A DNA stretch of 64,000 nucleotides from Nonomuraea sediminis (lineage in GTDB: Bacteria; Actinomycetota; Actinomycetes; Streptosporangiales; Streptosporangiaceae), in assembly GCF_018531495.1 (NCBI RefSeq), contig NZ_JAHDTI010000013.1:248001-312000 (forward strand), given 5' to 3'. Of the stretch, positions 48,871 to 57,920 are shown in pieces. Each line of letters starts with the position of its first letter. The first letter of the stretch is position 1. Below the pieces are notes generated by a model. That model had not been told where the DNA came from and made no database searches. It was given only the letters and a program-made list of their open reading frames with translations. Position numbers and translations under genes: made by a program.

Positions 48871-49551
48871 ATGGCGACCAATGCATCGGTCCGACGGCCG
48901 GTCAAGGATCACGCGGCGCTGGAGTACGAGGCTCCCTTCCTCCTCGAGAAGCTGGTCAAGGATCGAGTCGTCGACGAGACCGGCGAGGGCCAAGCGCTGT
49001 TCACGGAGGTCAAGCGCTATCTGGTGCTAACACGCCTGGATCACCGCGATGTCGCCTGGGAGATGTATTCGCGGCGCGTGGACGAGGTCTGGCACCAGTT
49101 CATCCTCTTCACGCGTGAGTACAGCGACTTCTGTGACGAGTACTTCGGTGGATTCGTTCACCACCGCCCGAGCAACGCGCCTGCGATGTCCCCGAATCGA
49201 AGCCTGCGGCCGTCAAGCTTCTCGTCGTTCGGAGCGCGCTACCGGGAGGTGTTCGGCCACGCGCTTCCTGAGTGCTGGATGGATGCGAGAAGCATCACGC
49301 CCGATCGGCGCCTGATCAGCAATGAAGCAGGTCGTCTGGTCGTTTCCGAAGGACTGGGCCGGGCGTCGCTCATTCGCCAGGACGGCACCATCCTGTTCTC
49401 GGTCGATGCGATCGCGCTGGAGGCCCTCGCGTTCGTGGCGAGCACCCCGGCGTTCTACGTCCGCGAGCTCCCCGGCGACCTCACCGACGAGGAGCGGTGC
49501 GCTGTCGCGGAAACGCTGCACGAGCAGCGACTCCTGCGGATCGCGCCGTAG
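48871..49551 (+). CDS. Glycine-rich-domain-protein-like (GRDP-like) protein
   Basis: The 226-residue protein contains the GRDP-like core: ALFTEVKRYLVLTRLDHRDV and, in continuation, VDEVWHQFILFTREYSDFCD followed by EYFGGFVHHRP. The conserved D-x-x-W-H and HH residues look like a metal or active site. Related proteins (PF07173 type) occur from plants to bacteria with no proven reaction. The C-terminal third (ASLIRQDGTILFSVDAIALE, FYVRELPGDLTDEERCAVAE) resembles a PqqD-like or winged-helix peptide-binding tail by length and pattern only (inference). It follows the Cys-rich protein by 9 nt and is its natural partner. Confidence 0.62.
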   Translation: MATNASVRRPVKDHAALEYEAPFLLEKLVKDRVVDETGEGQALFTEVKRYLVLTRLDHRDVAWEMYSRRVDEVWHQFILFTREYSDFCDEYFGGFVHHRPSNAPAMSPNRSLRPSSFSSFGARYREVFGHALPECWMDARSITPDRRLISNEAGRLVVSEGLGRASLIRQDGTILFSVDAIALEALAFVASTPAFYVRELPGDLTDEERCAVAETLHEQRLLRIAP

Positions 49552-49562
49552 TCGCGACCCCC

Positions 49563-50612
49563 TCACAAGGCGGCGTTGACATCGGTGACCGGAAACTCGA
49601 GTCCGACTCGTTCCCACTGCTCGGCTACCCGCCGCAGCGCGTGCTCGGACTTCTCCATCCAGTCCGGCCGTAGCGGGTGCCGGTCGCGCACGTGGAATTC
49701 CTCGATCGACGGGTGCGTGACACGGGCCAGGTAGCGCTCCGCGCCGAAGGCCAGGACGCGGGGCTCGCGAGCGATGACCGCACTTCCCATGGCCAGCCGG
49801 ACCTGATAGTTCTCCCAGTAGCGAAGATAGGCGTCGAAGTAATCCATGCGGCACAGCTCCGCGCGGGAGAATCCGAGCGACATCAGTTCGCTCTCGCATG
49901 ATCGCTCGATGTTCCCCCGTACGGCGAAGCGGCCACCGGGCGGCAGCCCGCCGGCCGTCTCGTACGTCGAGACGCACGACGGCACCGGATGCCGGACAGT
50001 GATGAGCCCTTCGTCAGGTGCGCCGAGTGCGGTTCGGAACAGACCGGCGGCGTAGACGGCCTTCGTGGCCTTCTTGGGAACGGTGGCGATCTGATCGCAG
50101 GCGAAGAACAGCTCGACCATGGTGAGATACTCCGCCATCGCTTGAAGACTTCTCGTCCAGCCGTTGCCGGAGACGCCGAATCGCCATGGCCCGGCGTGCG
50201 GGAATCCGTCATGGCCGAGCACTTCCGGAACCGTTTTGGGATCATATCCATGGGCGCGCAGCAATTGCTTCGTAAGATACTTTCCACCACTGCGAGGAAT
50301 GCCCACAACCGGAATGAATCGGAACCTGGCGTGTACGGTGTTCAGTGTCGCTTCGTCGCCGATGAGCAGGGCGACGAACAATTCATATGCCCGCGCCACA
50401 TATCGCTCACCTTCATCCCCGTCGATGAGCCTCGCTGTTCGCTCGCGCACGTCTTGCCTGGACGCGCGCCGCTCGGTGCCGACCCGTTCCCGGCCGCGCT
50501 CCGACCAGCTCGTCCCGTCGAAGGGCTCTTTCGAGATCCATCTCTCGAGGAAGTCGATAAACTCGATCGAAGGGCGAAGCTCCGCATCGGTGAGGTTGAT
50601 ATGAACGCTCAT
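49563..50612 (-). CDS. Sulfotransferase-like P-loop protein
   Basis: The 349-residue product begins MSVHINLTDAELRPSIEF and carries the P-loop-like PAPS-binding segment FIPVVGIPRSGGKYLTKQLL, typical of sulfotransferases (PxxGxxxxxK). GLITVRHPVPSCVSTYE corresponds to the 3'-phosphate-binding RxPxxxxxS motif. Sulfotransferases move a sulfuryl group from PAPS to hydroxyl or amino groups of small molecules or peptides. The start at 50612 lies only 26 nt from the divergent TPMT-like start at 50639, and its 3' end converges on the GRDP-like gene (11 nt). It is grouped with the Cys-rich locus by position. Confidence 0.7.
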   Translation of the reverse strand: MSVHINLTDAELRPSIEFIDFLERWISKEPFDGTSWSERGRERVGTERRASRQDVRERTARLIDGDEGERYVARAYELFVALLIGDEATLNTVHARFRFIPVVGIPRSGGKYLTKQLLRAHGYDPKTVPEVLGHDGFPHAGPWRFGVSGNGWTRSLQAMAEYLTMVELFFACDQIATVPKKATKAVYAAGLFRTALGAPDEGLITVRHPVPSCVSTYETAGGLPPGGRFAVRGNIERSCESELMSLGFSRAELCRMDYFDAYLRYWENYQVRLAMGSAVIAREPRVLAFGAERYLARVTHPSIEEFHVRDRHPLRPDWMEKSEHALRRVAEQWERVGLEFPVTDVNAAL

Positions 50613-50638
50613 CGAATGCCAGTGTATCCGGAGACGAA

Positions 50639-51283
50639 ATGAATGACCTGGATTTCTGGCTCGGCGCGTGGGCTGATGGACGGGTCGGCTCACGCGTCAA
50701 CCGGCCGGACAATATCCTTGACACGTACTGGTCCTCGCTGAAACCCGAGACGGGAAAGCGAGTGCTCGTTCCGTTGTGCGGCCGGTCGCGAGATCTCGCC
50801 TGGCTCGCGTCGAATGGCTTTGTCCCGATCGGGGTGGAGATCTCTCCGATAGCCTGCCGGTCGTTCTTCGCCGAACTCGGAGTCGAACCGGTCCGGACCT
50901 CCTGCGGGCCGTTCGTGAAGTGGCAGGGCTCCGGCGTCACGATTCTTCAGGGTGACTTCTTCGACCTTGACGGCGCCTACGATGCGGCGGTCGATCGGGG
51001 TGCGCTCGTGGCCATCCCTCCGGCGCACAGGATGGCCTACACGAATCACCTCCACGCGCGTCTCGCACCCGGTGCGCCGATACTCCTCGTGACGATCGAG
51101 TTCGATCCGACGCGCGACGCCGGTCCGCCGTATCCGCTCTTCCCGGACGAGGTCCGCCGGCTGTTCCCGGGCTCTGCAGAACTCGCCCGGACTCCCTACC
51201 GGCGTCGGCGCTGGGAACACGTCGGCGGGGCGACGGGCGTCGTCTGGGGTGCGCGCACGGCTGCACCGGCTGGTGAGTCGTAA
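50639..51283 (+). CDS. TPMT-family (thiopurine/chalcogen) S-methyltransferase
   Basis: The 214-residue protein starts MNDLDFWLGAWADGRVGSRV and has the SAM motif VLVPLCGRSRDLAWLASNGF, with PLCGxxxDlxWLAxxG characteristic of thiopurine S-methyltransferases, followed by VGVEISPIA in the form PIGVEISPIACRSFF and ILQGDFFDLDGAYDAAVDRG with the RGALVAI block. TPMT-type enzymes methylate thiols, selenols and tellurite-derived species. GGAG lies 7 nt before the ATG at 50639. A thiol methyltransferase beside a Cys-rich peptide gene is suggestive but could be coincidence. A terminator follows. Confidence 0.82.
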   Translation: MNDLDFWLGAWADGRVGSRVNRPDNILDTYWSSLKPETGKRVLVPLCGRSRDLAWLASNGFVPIGVEISPIACRSFFAELGVEPVRTSCGPFVKWQGSGVTILQGDFFDLDGAYDAAVDRGALVAIPPAHRMAYTNHLHARLAPGAPILLVTIEFDPTRDAGPPYPLFPDEVRRLFPGSAELARTPYRRRRWEHVGGATGVVWGARTAAPAGES

Positions 51284-51332
51284 CGCGCCTTCCCCGGCGT
51301 GCGGCTCGCCGTACTGAGGGGGACCAGACGGA

Positions 51333-51364
51333 GGGCCCCGGATCGGGTTGATCCGAGGCCCCCG
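51333..51364. terminator. Bidirectional terminator between TPMT-like and secreted-protein genes
   Basis: GGGCCCCGGATC (about 51333-51344) pairs with GATCCGAGGCCC (about 51350-51361), with one mismatch, between convergent genes. Confidence 0.7.
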
Positions 51365-51381
51365 TCGTTCGGTGTCGCGGG

Positions 51382-52149
51382 TCAGCCGGTGACCGGGATG
51401 TCGGTCTTCACCGGTGTCGGGGTGGGTGCGGGCTTGGGCTCGTCGGTCTGCGTGACGGTCGCGTCCCACTCGATCCAGTCCTGGGTCACCGTTCCATGGT
51501 GATCGTCACCGGGGTGGGTGGGGGTCGGAGTCGGCGTCGAGGTGGGCGTCCGCGTGGGGGTGGGGGTCGAAGACGGAGTCGGGGTGCCTGTCGGCGTCTG
51601 GGAAGGCGTCCCGGACGGGGTGCCCGTCGGCGTCTGGGACGGCGTTCCCGAGGGTGTGGGCGTCTGGGAGGGAGTCCCCGTGGGAGTGGGCGTCGGGGTG
51701 GGCGTGGGCTCACACTCGACCCAGAACACCTTCTGCTTGGCCGCGCCGTTCTCCCCCACGAACTTCCAGAACAGCTTGTAGTGCCCGTTCGTCAGGGTCA
51801 TGTCGACCGTACGGCCATGCCCGTTGTTGTCGAGCACGAGAGTGCCGCTCTTCACCGTGGTCTTGTCGCCCGTGGGCGGCCAGGACTGGATCTCCCAGCT
51901 CACCTTCTCGGCCGCGTCGAAGTTGAACCCGACCAGATAGAACACGCAGACGTGCGGCTCGTCGCGCTGGTCGTCCTCCGGCGTCGTCCACTTGTGGATC
52001 TTGACGTCGCCGTTGTCCCCGTGCGGCTTGCCTTGGAGCGCTCCCGCTGAGGCCGTGTTGGAGATGGTGAGCACCGCGAGAGCCGCCACTGCGAGCATGA
52101 GGGCCGCCGTCATCCAGCGACGGGCTAAAGAGAGTCTGGGGGGTGTCAC
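51382..52149 (-). CDS. Secreted Thr/Pro-rich protein with terminal sortase-like motif
   Basis: The 255-residue product from the GTG at 52149 (GAGGTG upstream) has a signal peptide (RRWMTAALMLAVAALAVLTI, cleavage near ASAGA). A folded domain of about 110 residues with two cysteines (HVCVFYLVGFNF; KVFWVECEP) is followed by about 75 residues of PT, GTPSQTP and TPT repeats. The last six residues are DIPVTG. LPxTG-type sorting signals are normally followed by a membrane segment and basic tail, and both are missing here. The protein may therefore be secreted freely, or the anchor was lost. The repeats mirror a low-complexity DNA tract at about 51,520-51,715. Confidence 0.72.
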   Translation of the reverse strand: MTPPRLSLARRWMTAALMLAVAALAVLTISNTASAGALQGKPHGDNGDVKIHKWTTPEDDQRDEPHVCVFYLVGFNFDAAEKVSWEIQSWPPTGDKTTVKSGTLVLDNNGHGRTVDMTLTNGHYKLFWKFVGENGAAKQKVFWVECEPTPTPTPTPTGTPSQTPTPSGTPSQTPTGTPSGTPSQTPTGTPTPSSTPTPTRTPTSTPTPTPTHPGDDHHGTVTQDWIEWDATVTQTDEPKPAPTPTPVKTDIPVTG

Positions 52150-52290
52150 GACCGCACCTCGGTTTTTCTGAGAGAACTGGAGTCTCATGGGACTCATCTG
52201 TGCAAAAATGTAACACTCGCTGGCGGATGGGTTTCAAACGTTCCAAACCGTTATCTAGCGGGCGTCTTCTCAGCAACTCAGGAGCCGATC

Positions 52291-53064
52291 GTGCCGTTGG
52301 ATGCCCCCCGCCGACTCCTCTGCGCCGCGCTCGTCGCCATGAGCCTTGTCGCCTCGACCCCCGCCGGCGTCTCCGCGTCGCCCGTCACTCTCGCCGCCTC
52401 GGTCGCGGCGACCCCGCTTCCTCAGGCCACCACGTCCACTGAGCTGAGCGGCCTCCCGCAGGACACCGACATGTACGGCAAGCTGAGCGGCCTCGTGGTC
52501 CACCCCGCCCGAACGGTGGCCGTCTACGCCCTGCCCGGTGGCAAGCCCGCGGCCACCCTCCCGGCGAAGCAGCTCGGCAGCCAGACCTGGGTACCGGTGG
52601 TCGAGGCACGCAAGGGCTGGTACCGCGTGCTCCTGCCGAGCAAGCCCAACCACGTGACCGGCTGGATCAAGACCAAGGGCCTGAAGAAGGCGCGCAGCCG
52701 CTACCGCGCCATCGTGAAGCTGGGCACCATGCAGCTGACGGTGATGAACGCGAAGAAGAAGCTCGGCACCTGGACGGTGGCCATCGGCGGCCCCGAGACG
52801 CCCACCCCGGTGGGCAGGACGTTCCTACTGGCCCTGATGTCGCCGAAGAAGAAGACCTACAGCCCGCTGATCCTGCCGCTCGGCACGCACTCGCCGACGC
52901 TCGACACCTTCGGCGGCGGGCCCGGCACGGTCGCCTTCCACGGCTGGCCGGACCGGAAGGTGTTCGGCAAGGCGGTCACGCACGGCTGCGTCAGGGTGCC
53001 TGCCGGTGCGCTCAAGGTGCTGGCGGGGCTGCCTCTGGGGACGCCGGTTCTGATCGCTCCCTGA
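52291..53064 (+). CDS. L,D-transpeptidase (YkuD family)
   Basis: The 257-residue secreted protein begins with a signal peptide (to about residue 30), followed by an SH3-like region (YALPGGKPAATLPAKQLGSQ) and a YkuD domain with GGPETPTPVGRTFLL, AFHGWPD and the catalytic THGCVRVPAGALKVL (nucleophile Cys in HGCVR). L,D-transpeptidases form 3-3 cross-links in peptidoglycan or attach proteins to it, outside the membrane. GTG at 52291 has AGGAG 6 nt upstream. It stands alone and is divergent from the secreted Thr/Pro-rich protein. Confidence 0.88.
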   Translation: MPLDAPRRLLCAALVAMSLVASTPAGVSASPVTLAASVAATPLPQATTSTELSGLPQDTDMYGKLSGLVVHPARTVAVYALPGGKPAATLPAKQLGSQTWVPVVEARKGWYRVLLPSKPNHVTGWIKTKGLKKARSRYRAIVKLGTMQLTVMNAKKKLGTWTVAIGGPETPTPVGRTFLLALMSPKKKTYSPLILPLGTHSPTLDTFGGGPGTVAFHGWPDRKVFGKAVTHGCVRVPAGALKVLAGLPLGTPVLIAP

Positions 53065-53343
53065 GGGTGAGGGCGGCGGGTCCTCGCTGTGCGCCAACGC
53101 GAGATCGTGGCGACAAGCAGGATCCAGCGGTCGTCAATATGGCACGTCACGGGTTGAGCGCCTAGAGATCGGTAACCCCGCGTTCCTGCAGGTAGGTGGG
53201 CTGGTGATAGTTGCCTGTCTGCGGGGGAGCGCTCCCAACGGGCCCGCAGGTTTCCTGACTATGACTGTTGCGCAACCTTCATACATAACCGTAATGTATG
53301 GCGACATTCTGATCATGAGGCGTGCACCCGGAAGAGGGACACG

Positions 53344-54594
53344 ATGGCGGAGAAGAACCCCGACGACTGGCACTCATGGAACGGCGGCTTCGCGTTGCCC
53401 GGAGGGTGGCCCTACCCGTCGCCCGGCATCAACGTCGACCGCGCCGCCCTGAAGCGGGTGGCGTTCCAGATGGAGCAGACCATCCAGGACGCGGTCAAGG
53501 GCGGGCCGTACCTCCCGCGGTTCGATCCCGTCCCGGAATCGTCCTGGAACGACGCCGCGGTGAGGGAGACCGACGGCGGCGACGCCGGGTCCGTCGGCAA
53601 GTTCCCGAACGACACCAAGGACTACTTCGACCTCAGCGGCACCTTCGGCCACGAGCTGTGGCAGGAGAACGGCGTCTCCGGCCCGTACGGCGGGGGTTCG
53701 AGCTGGATGGAGGTGGCCGGCTACCTGCCCGGTTCGTGGGAGTCGGTGAAGCACTTCAAGAAGAACCTCGAGCGGACCGTCACCACGATCGACGGGTACG
53801 GAGAGCTGTTCTTCGAATCGTTCAAGGGCCTGGCCGACACCGTCGTGCTGACCGCGCTCAACTACGATACGGCGGAGGACATCCTCCAGCACGGCAAGGG
53901 CGCCTTCAGGACCGCGATCGACGGCCGGGGCGTGGTCAAGGCCGACGAACCGCTGTGCCAGGGTTCCTGGTTCTGCGAGAACGTGTCGTCCAACGAGGCC
54001 CCGGTCATCAAGACCTTCTTCGAGCGCTGCCACCCGGAGCTCCTCGCCGCGGCGGGCAGGACGCTGCGCGGGACCGCGGACCGGCTCGCCGCCGGCGTGG
54101 GCGCTCTCGCGCACCATGCCGAGCAGCTGGCTCACACCTGGCCGGGGGAGACCTCCACGCTGTGCCTGGACGCGCTGCGCAAGCTGCACGCCAGCGGCCG
54201 GACGATCGCCTACGCCGCCGGCCGTACCTCTGAGGTGTGCACGGGGTTCAGCTCGGCGTTCGCCGAGTACAAGACGCAGGGCGAGCACCTCAACGTCGAC
54301 AAGGCGGGATGGTTCGACCGGACCTTCTTCGACGGGAACGACGACGACCGCAAGGACAAGTCGCGGGCCCAGGAACTGCTGATGAACTTCAACTCCCGGC
54401 TGGGGGAGGCCTTCGCCATGCTCCCGGCCGAGCTGGAGGTCTGCCTGCCGCAGCTGCAGGGGTTCCAGTACTTCGCCGGGCCGATGTCGGCCACGAGCTT
54501 CGACGACCTGGTCTCGCAGGTCAACGTCAACGACGCCATGCGGATTCTGCGGAGCGTCGAGGACGACCCGAAGGACCTGCTGCCCCTTTCCTGA
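53344..54594 (+). CDS. WXG100/ESX-like helical protein of unknown function
   Basis: The 416-residue protein starts MAEKNPDDWHSWNGGFALPG. It is mostly helical and carries a WxG-like turn (AHTWPGETSTLCLDALRKLH) flanked by long amphipathic helices (LRGTADRLAAGVGALAHHAE; GRTIAYAAGRTSEVCTGFSS). That pattern recalls WXG100/PPE-type proteins handled by type VII secretion, though no signal peptide or YxxxD/E tail is obvious. Cysteines in CQGSWFCE and CHPELL could pair outside the cell. AGAGGGA precedes the ATG at 53344. The neighbouring STAND gene is convergent. The function is unknown. Confidence 0.55.
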   Translation: MAEKNPDDWHSWNGGFALPGGWPYPSPGINVDRAALKRVAFQMEQTIQDAVKGGPYLPRFDPVPESSWNDAAVRETDGGDAGSVGKFPNDTKDYFDLSGTFGHELWQENGVSGPYGGGSSWMEVAGYLPGSWESVKHFKKNLERTVTTIDGYGELFFESFKGLADTVVLTALNYDTAEDILQHGKGAFRTAIDGRGVVKADEPLCQGSWFCENVSSNEAPVIKTFFERCHPELLAAAGRTLRGTADRLAAGVGALAHHAEQLAHTWPGETSTLCLDALRKLHASGRTIAYAAGRTSEVCTGFSSAFAEYKTQGEHLNVDKAGWFDRTFFDGNDDDRKDKSRAQELLMNFNSRLGEAFAMLPAELEVCLPQLQGFQYFAGPMSATSFDDLVSQVNVNDAMRILRSVEDDPKDLLPLS

Positions 54595-54610
54595 CTCCGG
54601 CACGGCAGGG

Positions 54611-56557
54611 TCAGGGGGAGCGGGCGTCCAGTTCGCGTTGCCAGAGGATCTCGGTCAAGCGGGCTTCGGCGGCGGCCAGGTGGCGCCGGTAGGTGGTCAT
54701 GGGCAGGCCCAGGAGCTCCGCGGCGGCCGCCTGGGTTTCCGCGGGCTGGACGAAGGTGTGGTGAAGGGCCCGGTGCAGGCGGCGGTCGCGGGGAGAGGCC
54801 GCCAGCTGGTCGCTGGCTTCCTTGAGTACGGCGCGCAGCGAGGACTCCTGGCCACGGGCCAGCATCGAGGCCAGCAGGGGCGAGTCTCGCAGGCCGCCGG
54901 CGCGGCCGAGGGCGCGCAGGGCCGATTTGACCGCGGCGGCGAAGGATTCCTCGTCCAGGAGCGAGGTGGGCGAGGAGATGAGGGCGTCGCGCTCGGCCAG
55001 GCGGGAGACCCAGGCCAGCGGCGGCACCGCGATCCAGTCGTGGCCGAAGACGGCGTAGCCGTGGCCGCCCACCGTGAAGTCGGCCTCCGGCATGCGGTGG
55101 AAGTCCACGTGCGCGCATCCCTCGGCGAACGGTTCCGCGGAGGCGAAGGTCAGCAGCGTGTAGTCGGGACACGCGGCCTGCAGGTAGGACCTGAACAGCT
55201 GGACGGTGATGAACAGCTGCACCGGTGACGGCTCCTGGTACCGCTCCCCGTCCATCCAGAAACGCACCATCTGCCCGCGGCCGGGCACCCGCGCCATGGC
55301 GGGGTCGTCACGCGCCGAGGCATCCACGGAGATCAGCTGGTAGAAGCCCACAGTGACGCCTTCCGACGACCGGATCGCCACCGCGGATCCCGGTTGCCGT
55401 TCGAGCCAGGACGAGCAGATCCGAGCGGATTCCTCCCCTTCGTGCTCGCGCACCCAGGACACGAACAGGCTCAGTTCCGCAGGTAGAGCGGGATGTGCGC
55501 TCAGCGCGCCCGTCTGCGGATAACCCGCCACGAACGGCCCGAGCACGGACGTGTCGCGATGCAGGTAGACGAAGTCCAGCAGGATGAGCTGCTGTACGGC
55601 GGGCCGCGCCACCCCGAACTGCTGCCGGTAGTAGGCGGCCGCCCGCTGCCGGATCTCCTCGCACCCGTCCGGGTCACGCCAGCGCAGCTCGGCGCCCAGC
55701 GCGTCGCGGGCCAGGTCGTGCGGGAACAGGCCGCGTGAGCCGTACTCGACGATCGACAGGTCGCGCAGCCAGGCGAACAGCTCGGCGGCGTCCCGCAGGT
55801 CGAGCAGCGCGGCGAGCAGCGGCTCGGTGGTGGCGAGCACCTGCGCGCAGGCCTCGAGCGCCTGCTGGTGGAGCGGGCTGGGCACGGTGTCGACGAAGCT
55901 CTTCAGCAGCGCGCCCATGACCTGGTGCGCTGAGACGGCGGAGAACCTGCGTTGCGCGGCCACGTCGGCGACCAGCGCGAGCGCGAGCGGGTGGCCGCGG
56001 GTGAAGTCGAGCGCCGGGATCTGGTCGGCTTCCGGCACGCCACGCAGTTCGAGCAGCCGCCGGCCCTCCGGATGGCTGAGGTTGCCGAGCTGCACGATGT
56101 CGACCAGCTCGCGCCAGCCGGGGTCCGCCCGCCAGACCGGCGGCGGCCGGTCCCTGCCTGCCAGCACCGCGAGCGCGTCGCCGGCGAGCGCGGGGATGAG
56201 ATCCCTGCGCAGCCAGCGTTCGAGCGGCGCGAGCAGCTCAAGCGTGTCGATCAGCAGGACCAGGCCGGGCATCGTGGCCAGCTCGTCCAGGTTCGCGATG
56301 CCGAGGGTGGCGAGCACGGCGGTCTGGGTGGGTTCGATCTCGTGCCCGTCGAGCCAGATCACCTTGCGGCCCTCGGCGGCCGCGCGCCAGCCGTACTGGT
56401 GCAGCAGGGCGGTCTTGCCAACGCCGCCGGGGCCGTAGACGAGCAGGACCTGGGCCGGGAGCGAGGGGTCGAGGAGGCGCTCGAAGGCCGCCAGCTCGCT
56501 CTCCCTGCCGACGAAGCCGCGCCGTCGTGCCGTGTCAAGCCGCTCGCCCAGCCGCAT
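54611..56557 (-). CDS. STAND-type ATPase with C-terminal HTH
   Basis: The 648-residue protein begins MRLGERLDTARRRGFVGRES-type sequence and has an AAA/NACHT-like ATPase with Walker A LLVYGPGGVGKTALLHQYG (about residue 45) and Walker B-like GLVLLIDTLELLAPLE (about residue 95). A large helical middle follows, and a C-terminal HTH-like element (ETQAAAAELLGLPMTTYRRH LAAAEARL). This is the layout of signal-transducing ATPases that act as transcription regulators. I use the ATG at 56557; a much longer open frame extends to 57316 but is the shadow of the MFS gene on the other strand. The ligand and targets are unknown. Confidence 0.78.
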   Translation of the reverse strand: MRLGERLDTARRRGFVGRESELAAFERLLDPSLPAQVLLVYGPGGVGKTALLHQYGWRAAAEGRKVIWLDGHEIEPTQTAVLATLGIANLDELATMPGLVLLIDTLELLAPLERWLRRDLIPALAGDALAVLAGRDRPPPVWRADPGWRELVDIVQLGNLSHPEGRRLLELRGVPEADQIPALDFTRGHPLALALVADVAAQRRFSAVSAHQVMGALLKSFVDTVPSPLHQQALEACAQVLATTEPLLAALLDLRDAAELFAWLRDLSIVEYGSRGLFPHDLARDALGAELRWRDPDGCEEIRQRAAAYYRQQFGVARPAVQQLILLDFVYLHRDTSVLGPFVAGYPQTGALSAHPALPAELSLFVSWVREHEGEESARICSSWLERQPGSAVAIRSSEGVTVGFYQLISVDASARDDPAMARVPGRGQMVRFWMDGERYQEPSPVQLFITVQLFRSYLQAACPDYTLLTFASAEPFAEGCAHVDFHRMPEADFTVGGHGYAVFGHDWIAVPPLAWVSRLAERDALISSPTSLLDEESFAAAVKSALRALGRAGGLRDSPLLASMLARGQESSLRAVLKEASDQLAASPRDRRLHRALHHTFVQPAETQAAAAELLGLPMTTYRRHLAAAEARLTEILWQRELDARSP

Positions 56558-56705
56558 GTCCGCAGTGTGCGGCAAAATCCGTTGCCTGTCTCGAGGCTGT
56601 CCGATTAGTTTCGAGGCGAAGATCCCGAATCCCGGGGAGGCACGCATGGGCAAGGTCTCGACTCTCTGACAAGCCAGATTCCTTCTCCCTGTCAGGAGTT
56701 CTTCC

Positions 56706-57920
56706 TTGCGTGCCAGAAAACTCGGCGCGGACTTCCACAAGCTGTGGACGGCCAGCGCCGTTTCGAACCTGGGCGACGGCGTGATCATGGTCGCCGGCCC
56801 GCTCCTGCTCGCCTCGCTCACCGGCGATCCGGCGCTCGTGGCGGGCGCCGTGCTCGCCCAGCAGCTGCCGTGGCTGCTGTTCGCCCTGATCAGCGGCGCC
56901 TTCGTGGACCGGCTGGACCGGCAGCGGCTGATCGTCGTGGTCGACGTGCTGCGCGGCGCGGTCATGGCCGCGCTGGCGCTGTCCATCGCGCTCGACGCGG
57001 TCACGATCCCGCTGGTGTACGCCGCGGGGTTCCTGCTCGGCACCGGCGAGACGCTGGCCGACACGGCGGCCGCCGCCCGGCTGCCGTCGATCGTGCCCGG
57101 CGAGCTGCTGTCCCGCGCCAACGCCCGGCTGACGGCCACGTTCCTGGTGATCAACCAGTTCGCGGCCAAGCCGTTCGGCGCCTGGCTGTTCGCCGTGGCG
57201 GCCGCCGCGCCGTTCGGGCTGAACGCGGCCACGTTCCTGCTGGCCGCGGCGCTGGTGATGTGGATGCGGCCGATCCCGCGGCCGCCCGCCGAGCGCCGCT
57301 CGATCAGGCGGGACATCGCGGAAGGCGTCCGCTGGCTGCTGGCTCACCGGCAGCTCAGGACGCTGGCCGCGGTGCTGTGCGCGATGCAGGTCACCTTCTC
57401 CGCGGCCTTCGCCGCCTACGTCCTGTACGCCAGGCAACGCCTGGGGCTCGGCCCGCTGGGCTTCGGCGTGCTGGTGACCGCGGGCGCCTTCGGCGGTCTG
57501 TTCGGTACGGCTGCCGCGGCCCGGCTGGAGAGCCGGTTCGGGCCCACGGCGTTGCTCAGGACCGGACTGGTCGTCGAATGCCTCACCCACCTGGTCCTGG
57601 CGCTGACCAGGAGCCCGTGGGTGGCGGGCGCGACGATGGCCGTGTTCGGCGTGCACGCCATGGTGTGGGGCGTGGTGGTCGCCGGCGTCCGCCAGCGGGC
57701 GGTGCCCGACCGGCTGCAGGGCCGGGTGGGCAGCGTCTACAGTCTGTTCGACGTGGGAGGCGCCGCGCTCGGGACGCTGCTCGGCGGTGTCCTGGCCCGC
57801 GGCCTCGGGCTCACGGGGCCGTACTGGGTGGCGTTCGGTGCCATGGCGGTGATCATCGCCACGGCGTGGAAGCCGCTAGCCGTACGATCAACAGGTGATC
57901 GAGCTGCGCGAACAGGGTGA
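56706..57920 (+). CDS. MFS exporter (12 TM)
   Basis: The 404-residue protein starts at a TTG at 56706 with AGGAG 7 nt upstream, and has 12 predicted helices. Characteristic loops are SGAFVDRLDRQRLIVVVDVL between helices 2 and 3 and the helix 5 motif NARLTATFLVINQFAAKPFG. This pattern fits the enterobactin/macrolide-exporter-like DHA3 group (EntS/MefA type). It probably exports a small hydrophobic compound. The 3' end overlaps the SRPBCC gene by 26 nt. It is divergent from the STAND ATPase gene, which might control it (inference). Confidence 0.87.
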   Translation: MRARKLGADFHKLWTASAVSNLGDGVIMVAGPLLLASLTGDPALVAGAVLAQQLPWLLFALISGAFVDRLDRQRLIVVVDVLRGAVMAALALSIALDAVTIPLVYAAGFLLGTGETLADTAAAARLPSIVPGELLSRANARLTATFLVINQFAAKPFGAWLFAVAAAAPFGLNAATFLLAAALVMWMRPIPRPPAERRSIRRDIAEGVRWLLAHRQLRTLAAVLCAMQVTFSAAFAAYVLYARQRLGLGPLGFGVLVTAGAFGGLFGTAAAARLESRFGPTALLRTGLVVECLTHLVLALTRSPWVAGATMAVFGVHAMVWGVVVAGVRQRAVPDRLQGRVGSVYSLFDVGGAALGTLLGGVLARGLGLTGPYWVAFGAMAVIIATAWKPLAVRSTGDRAARTG

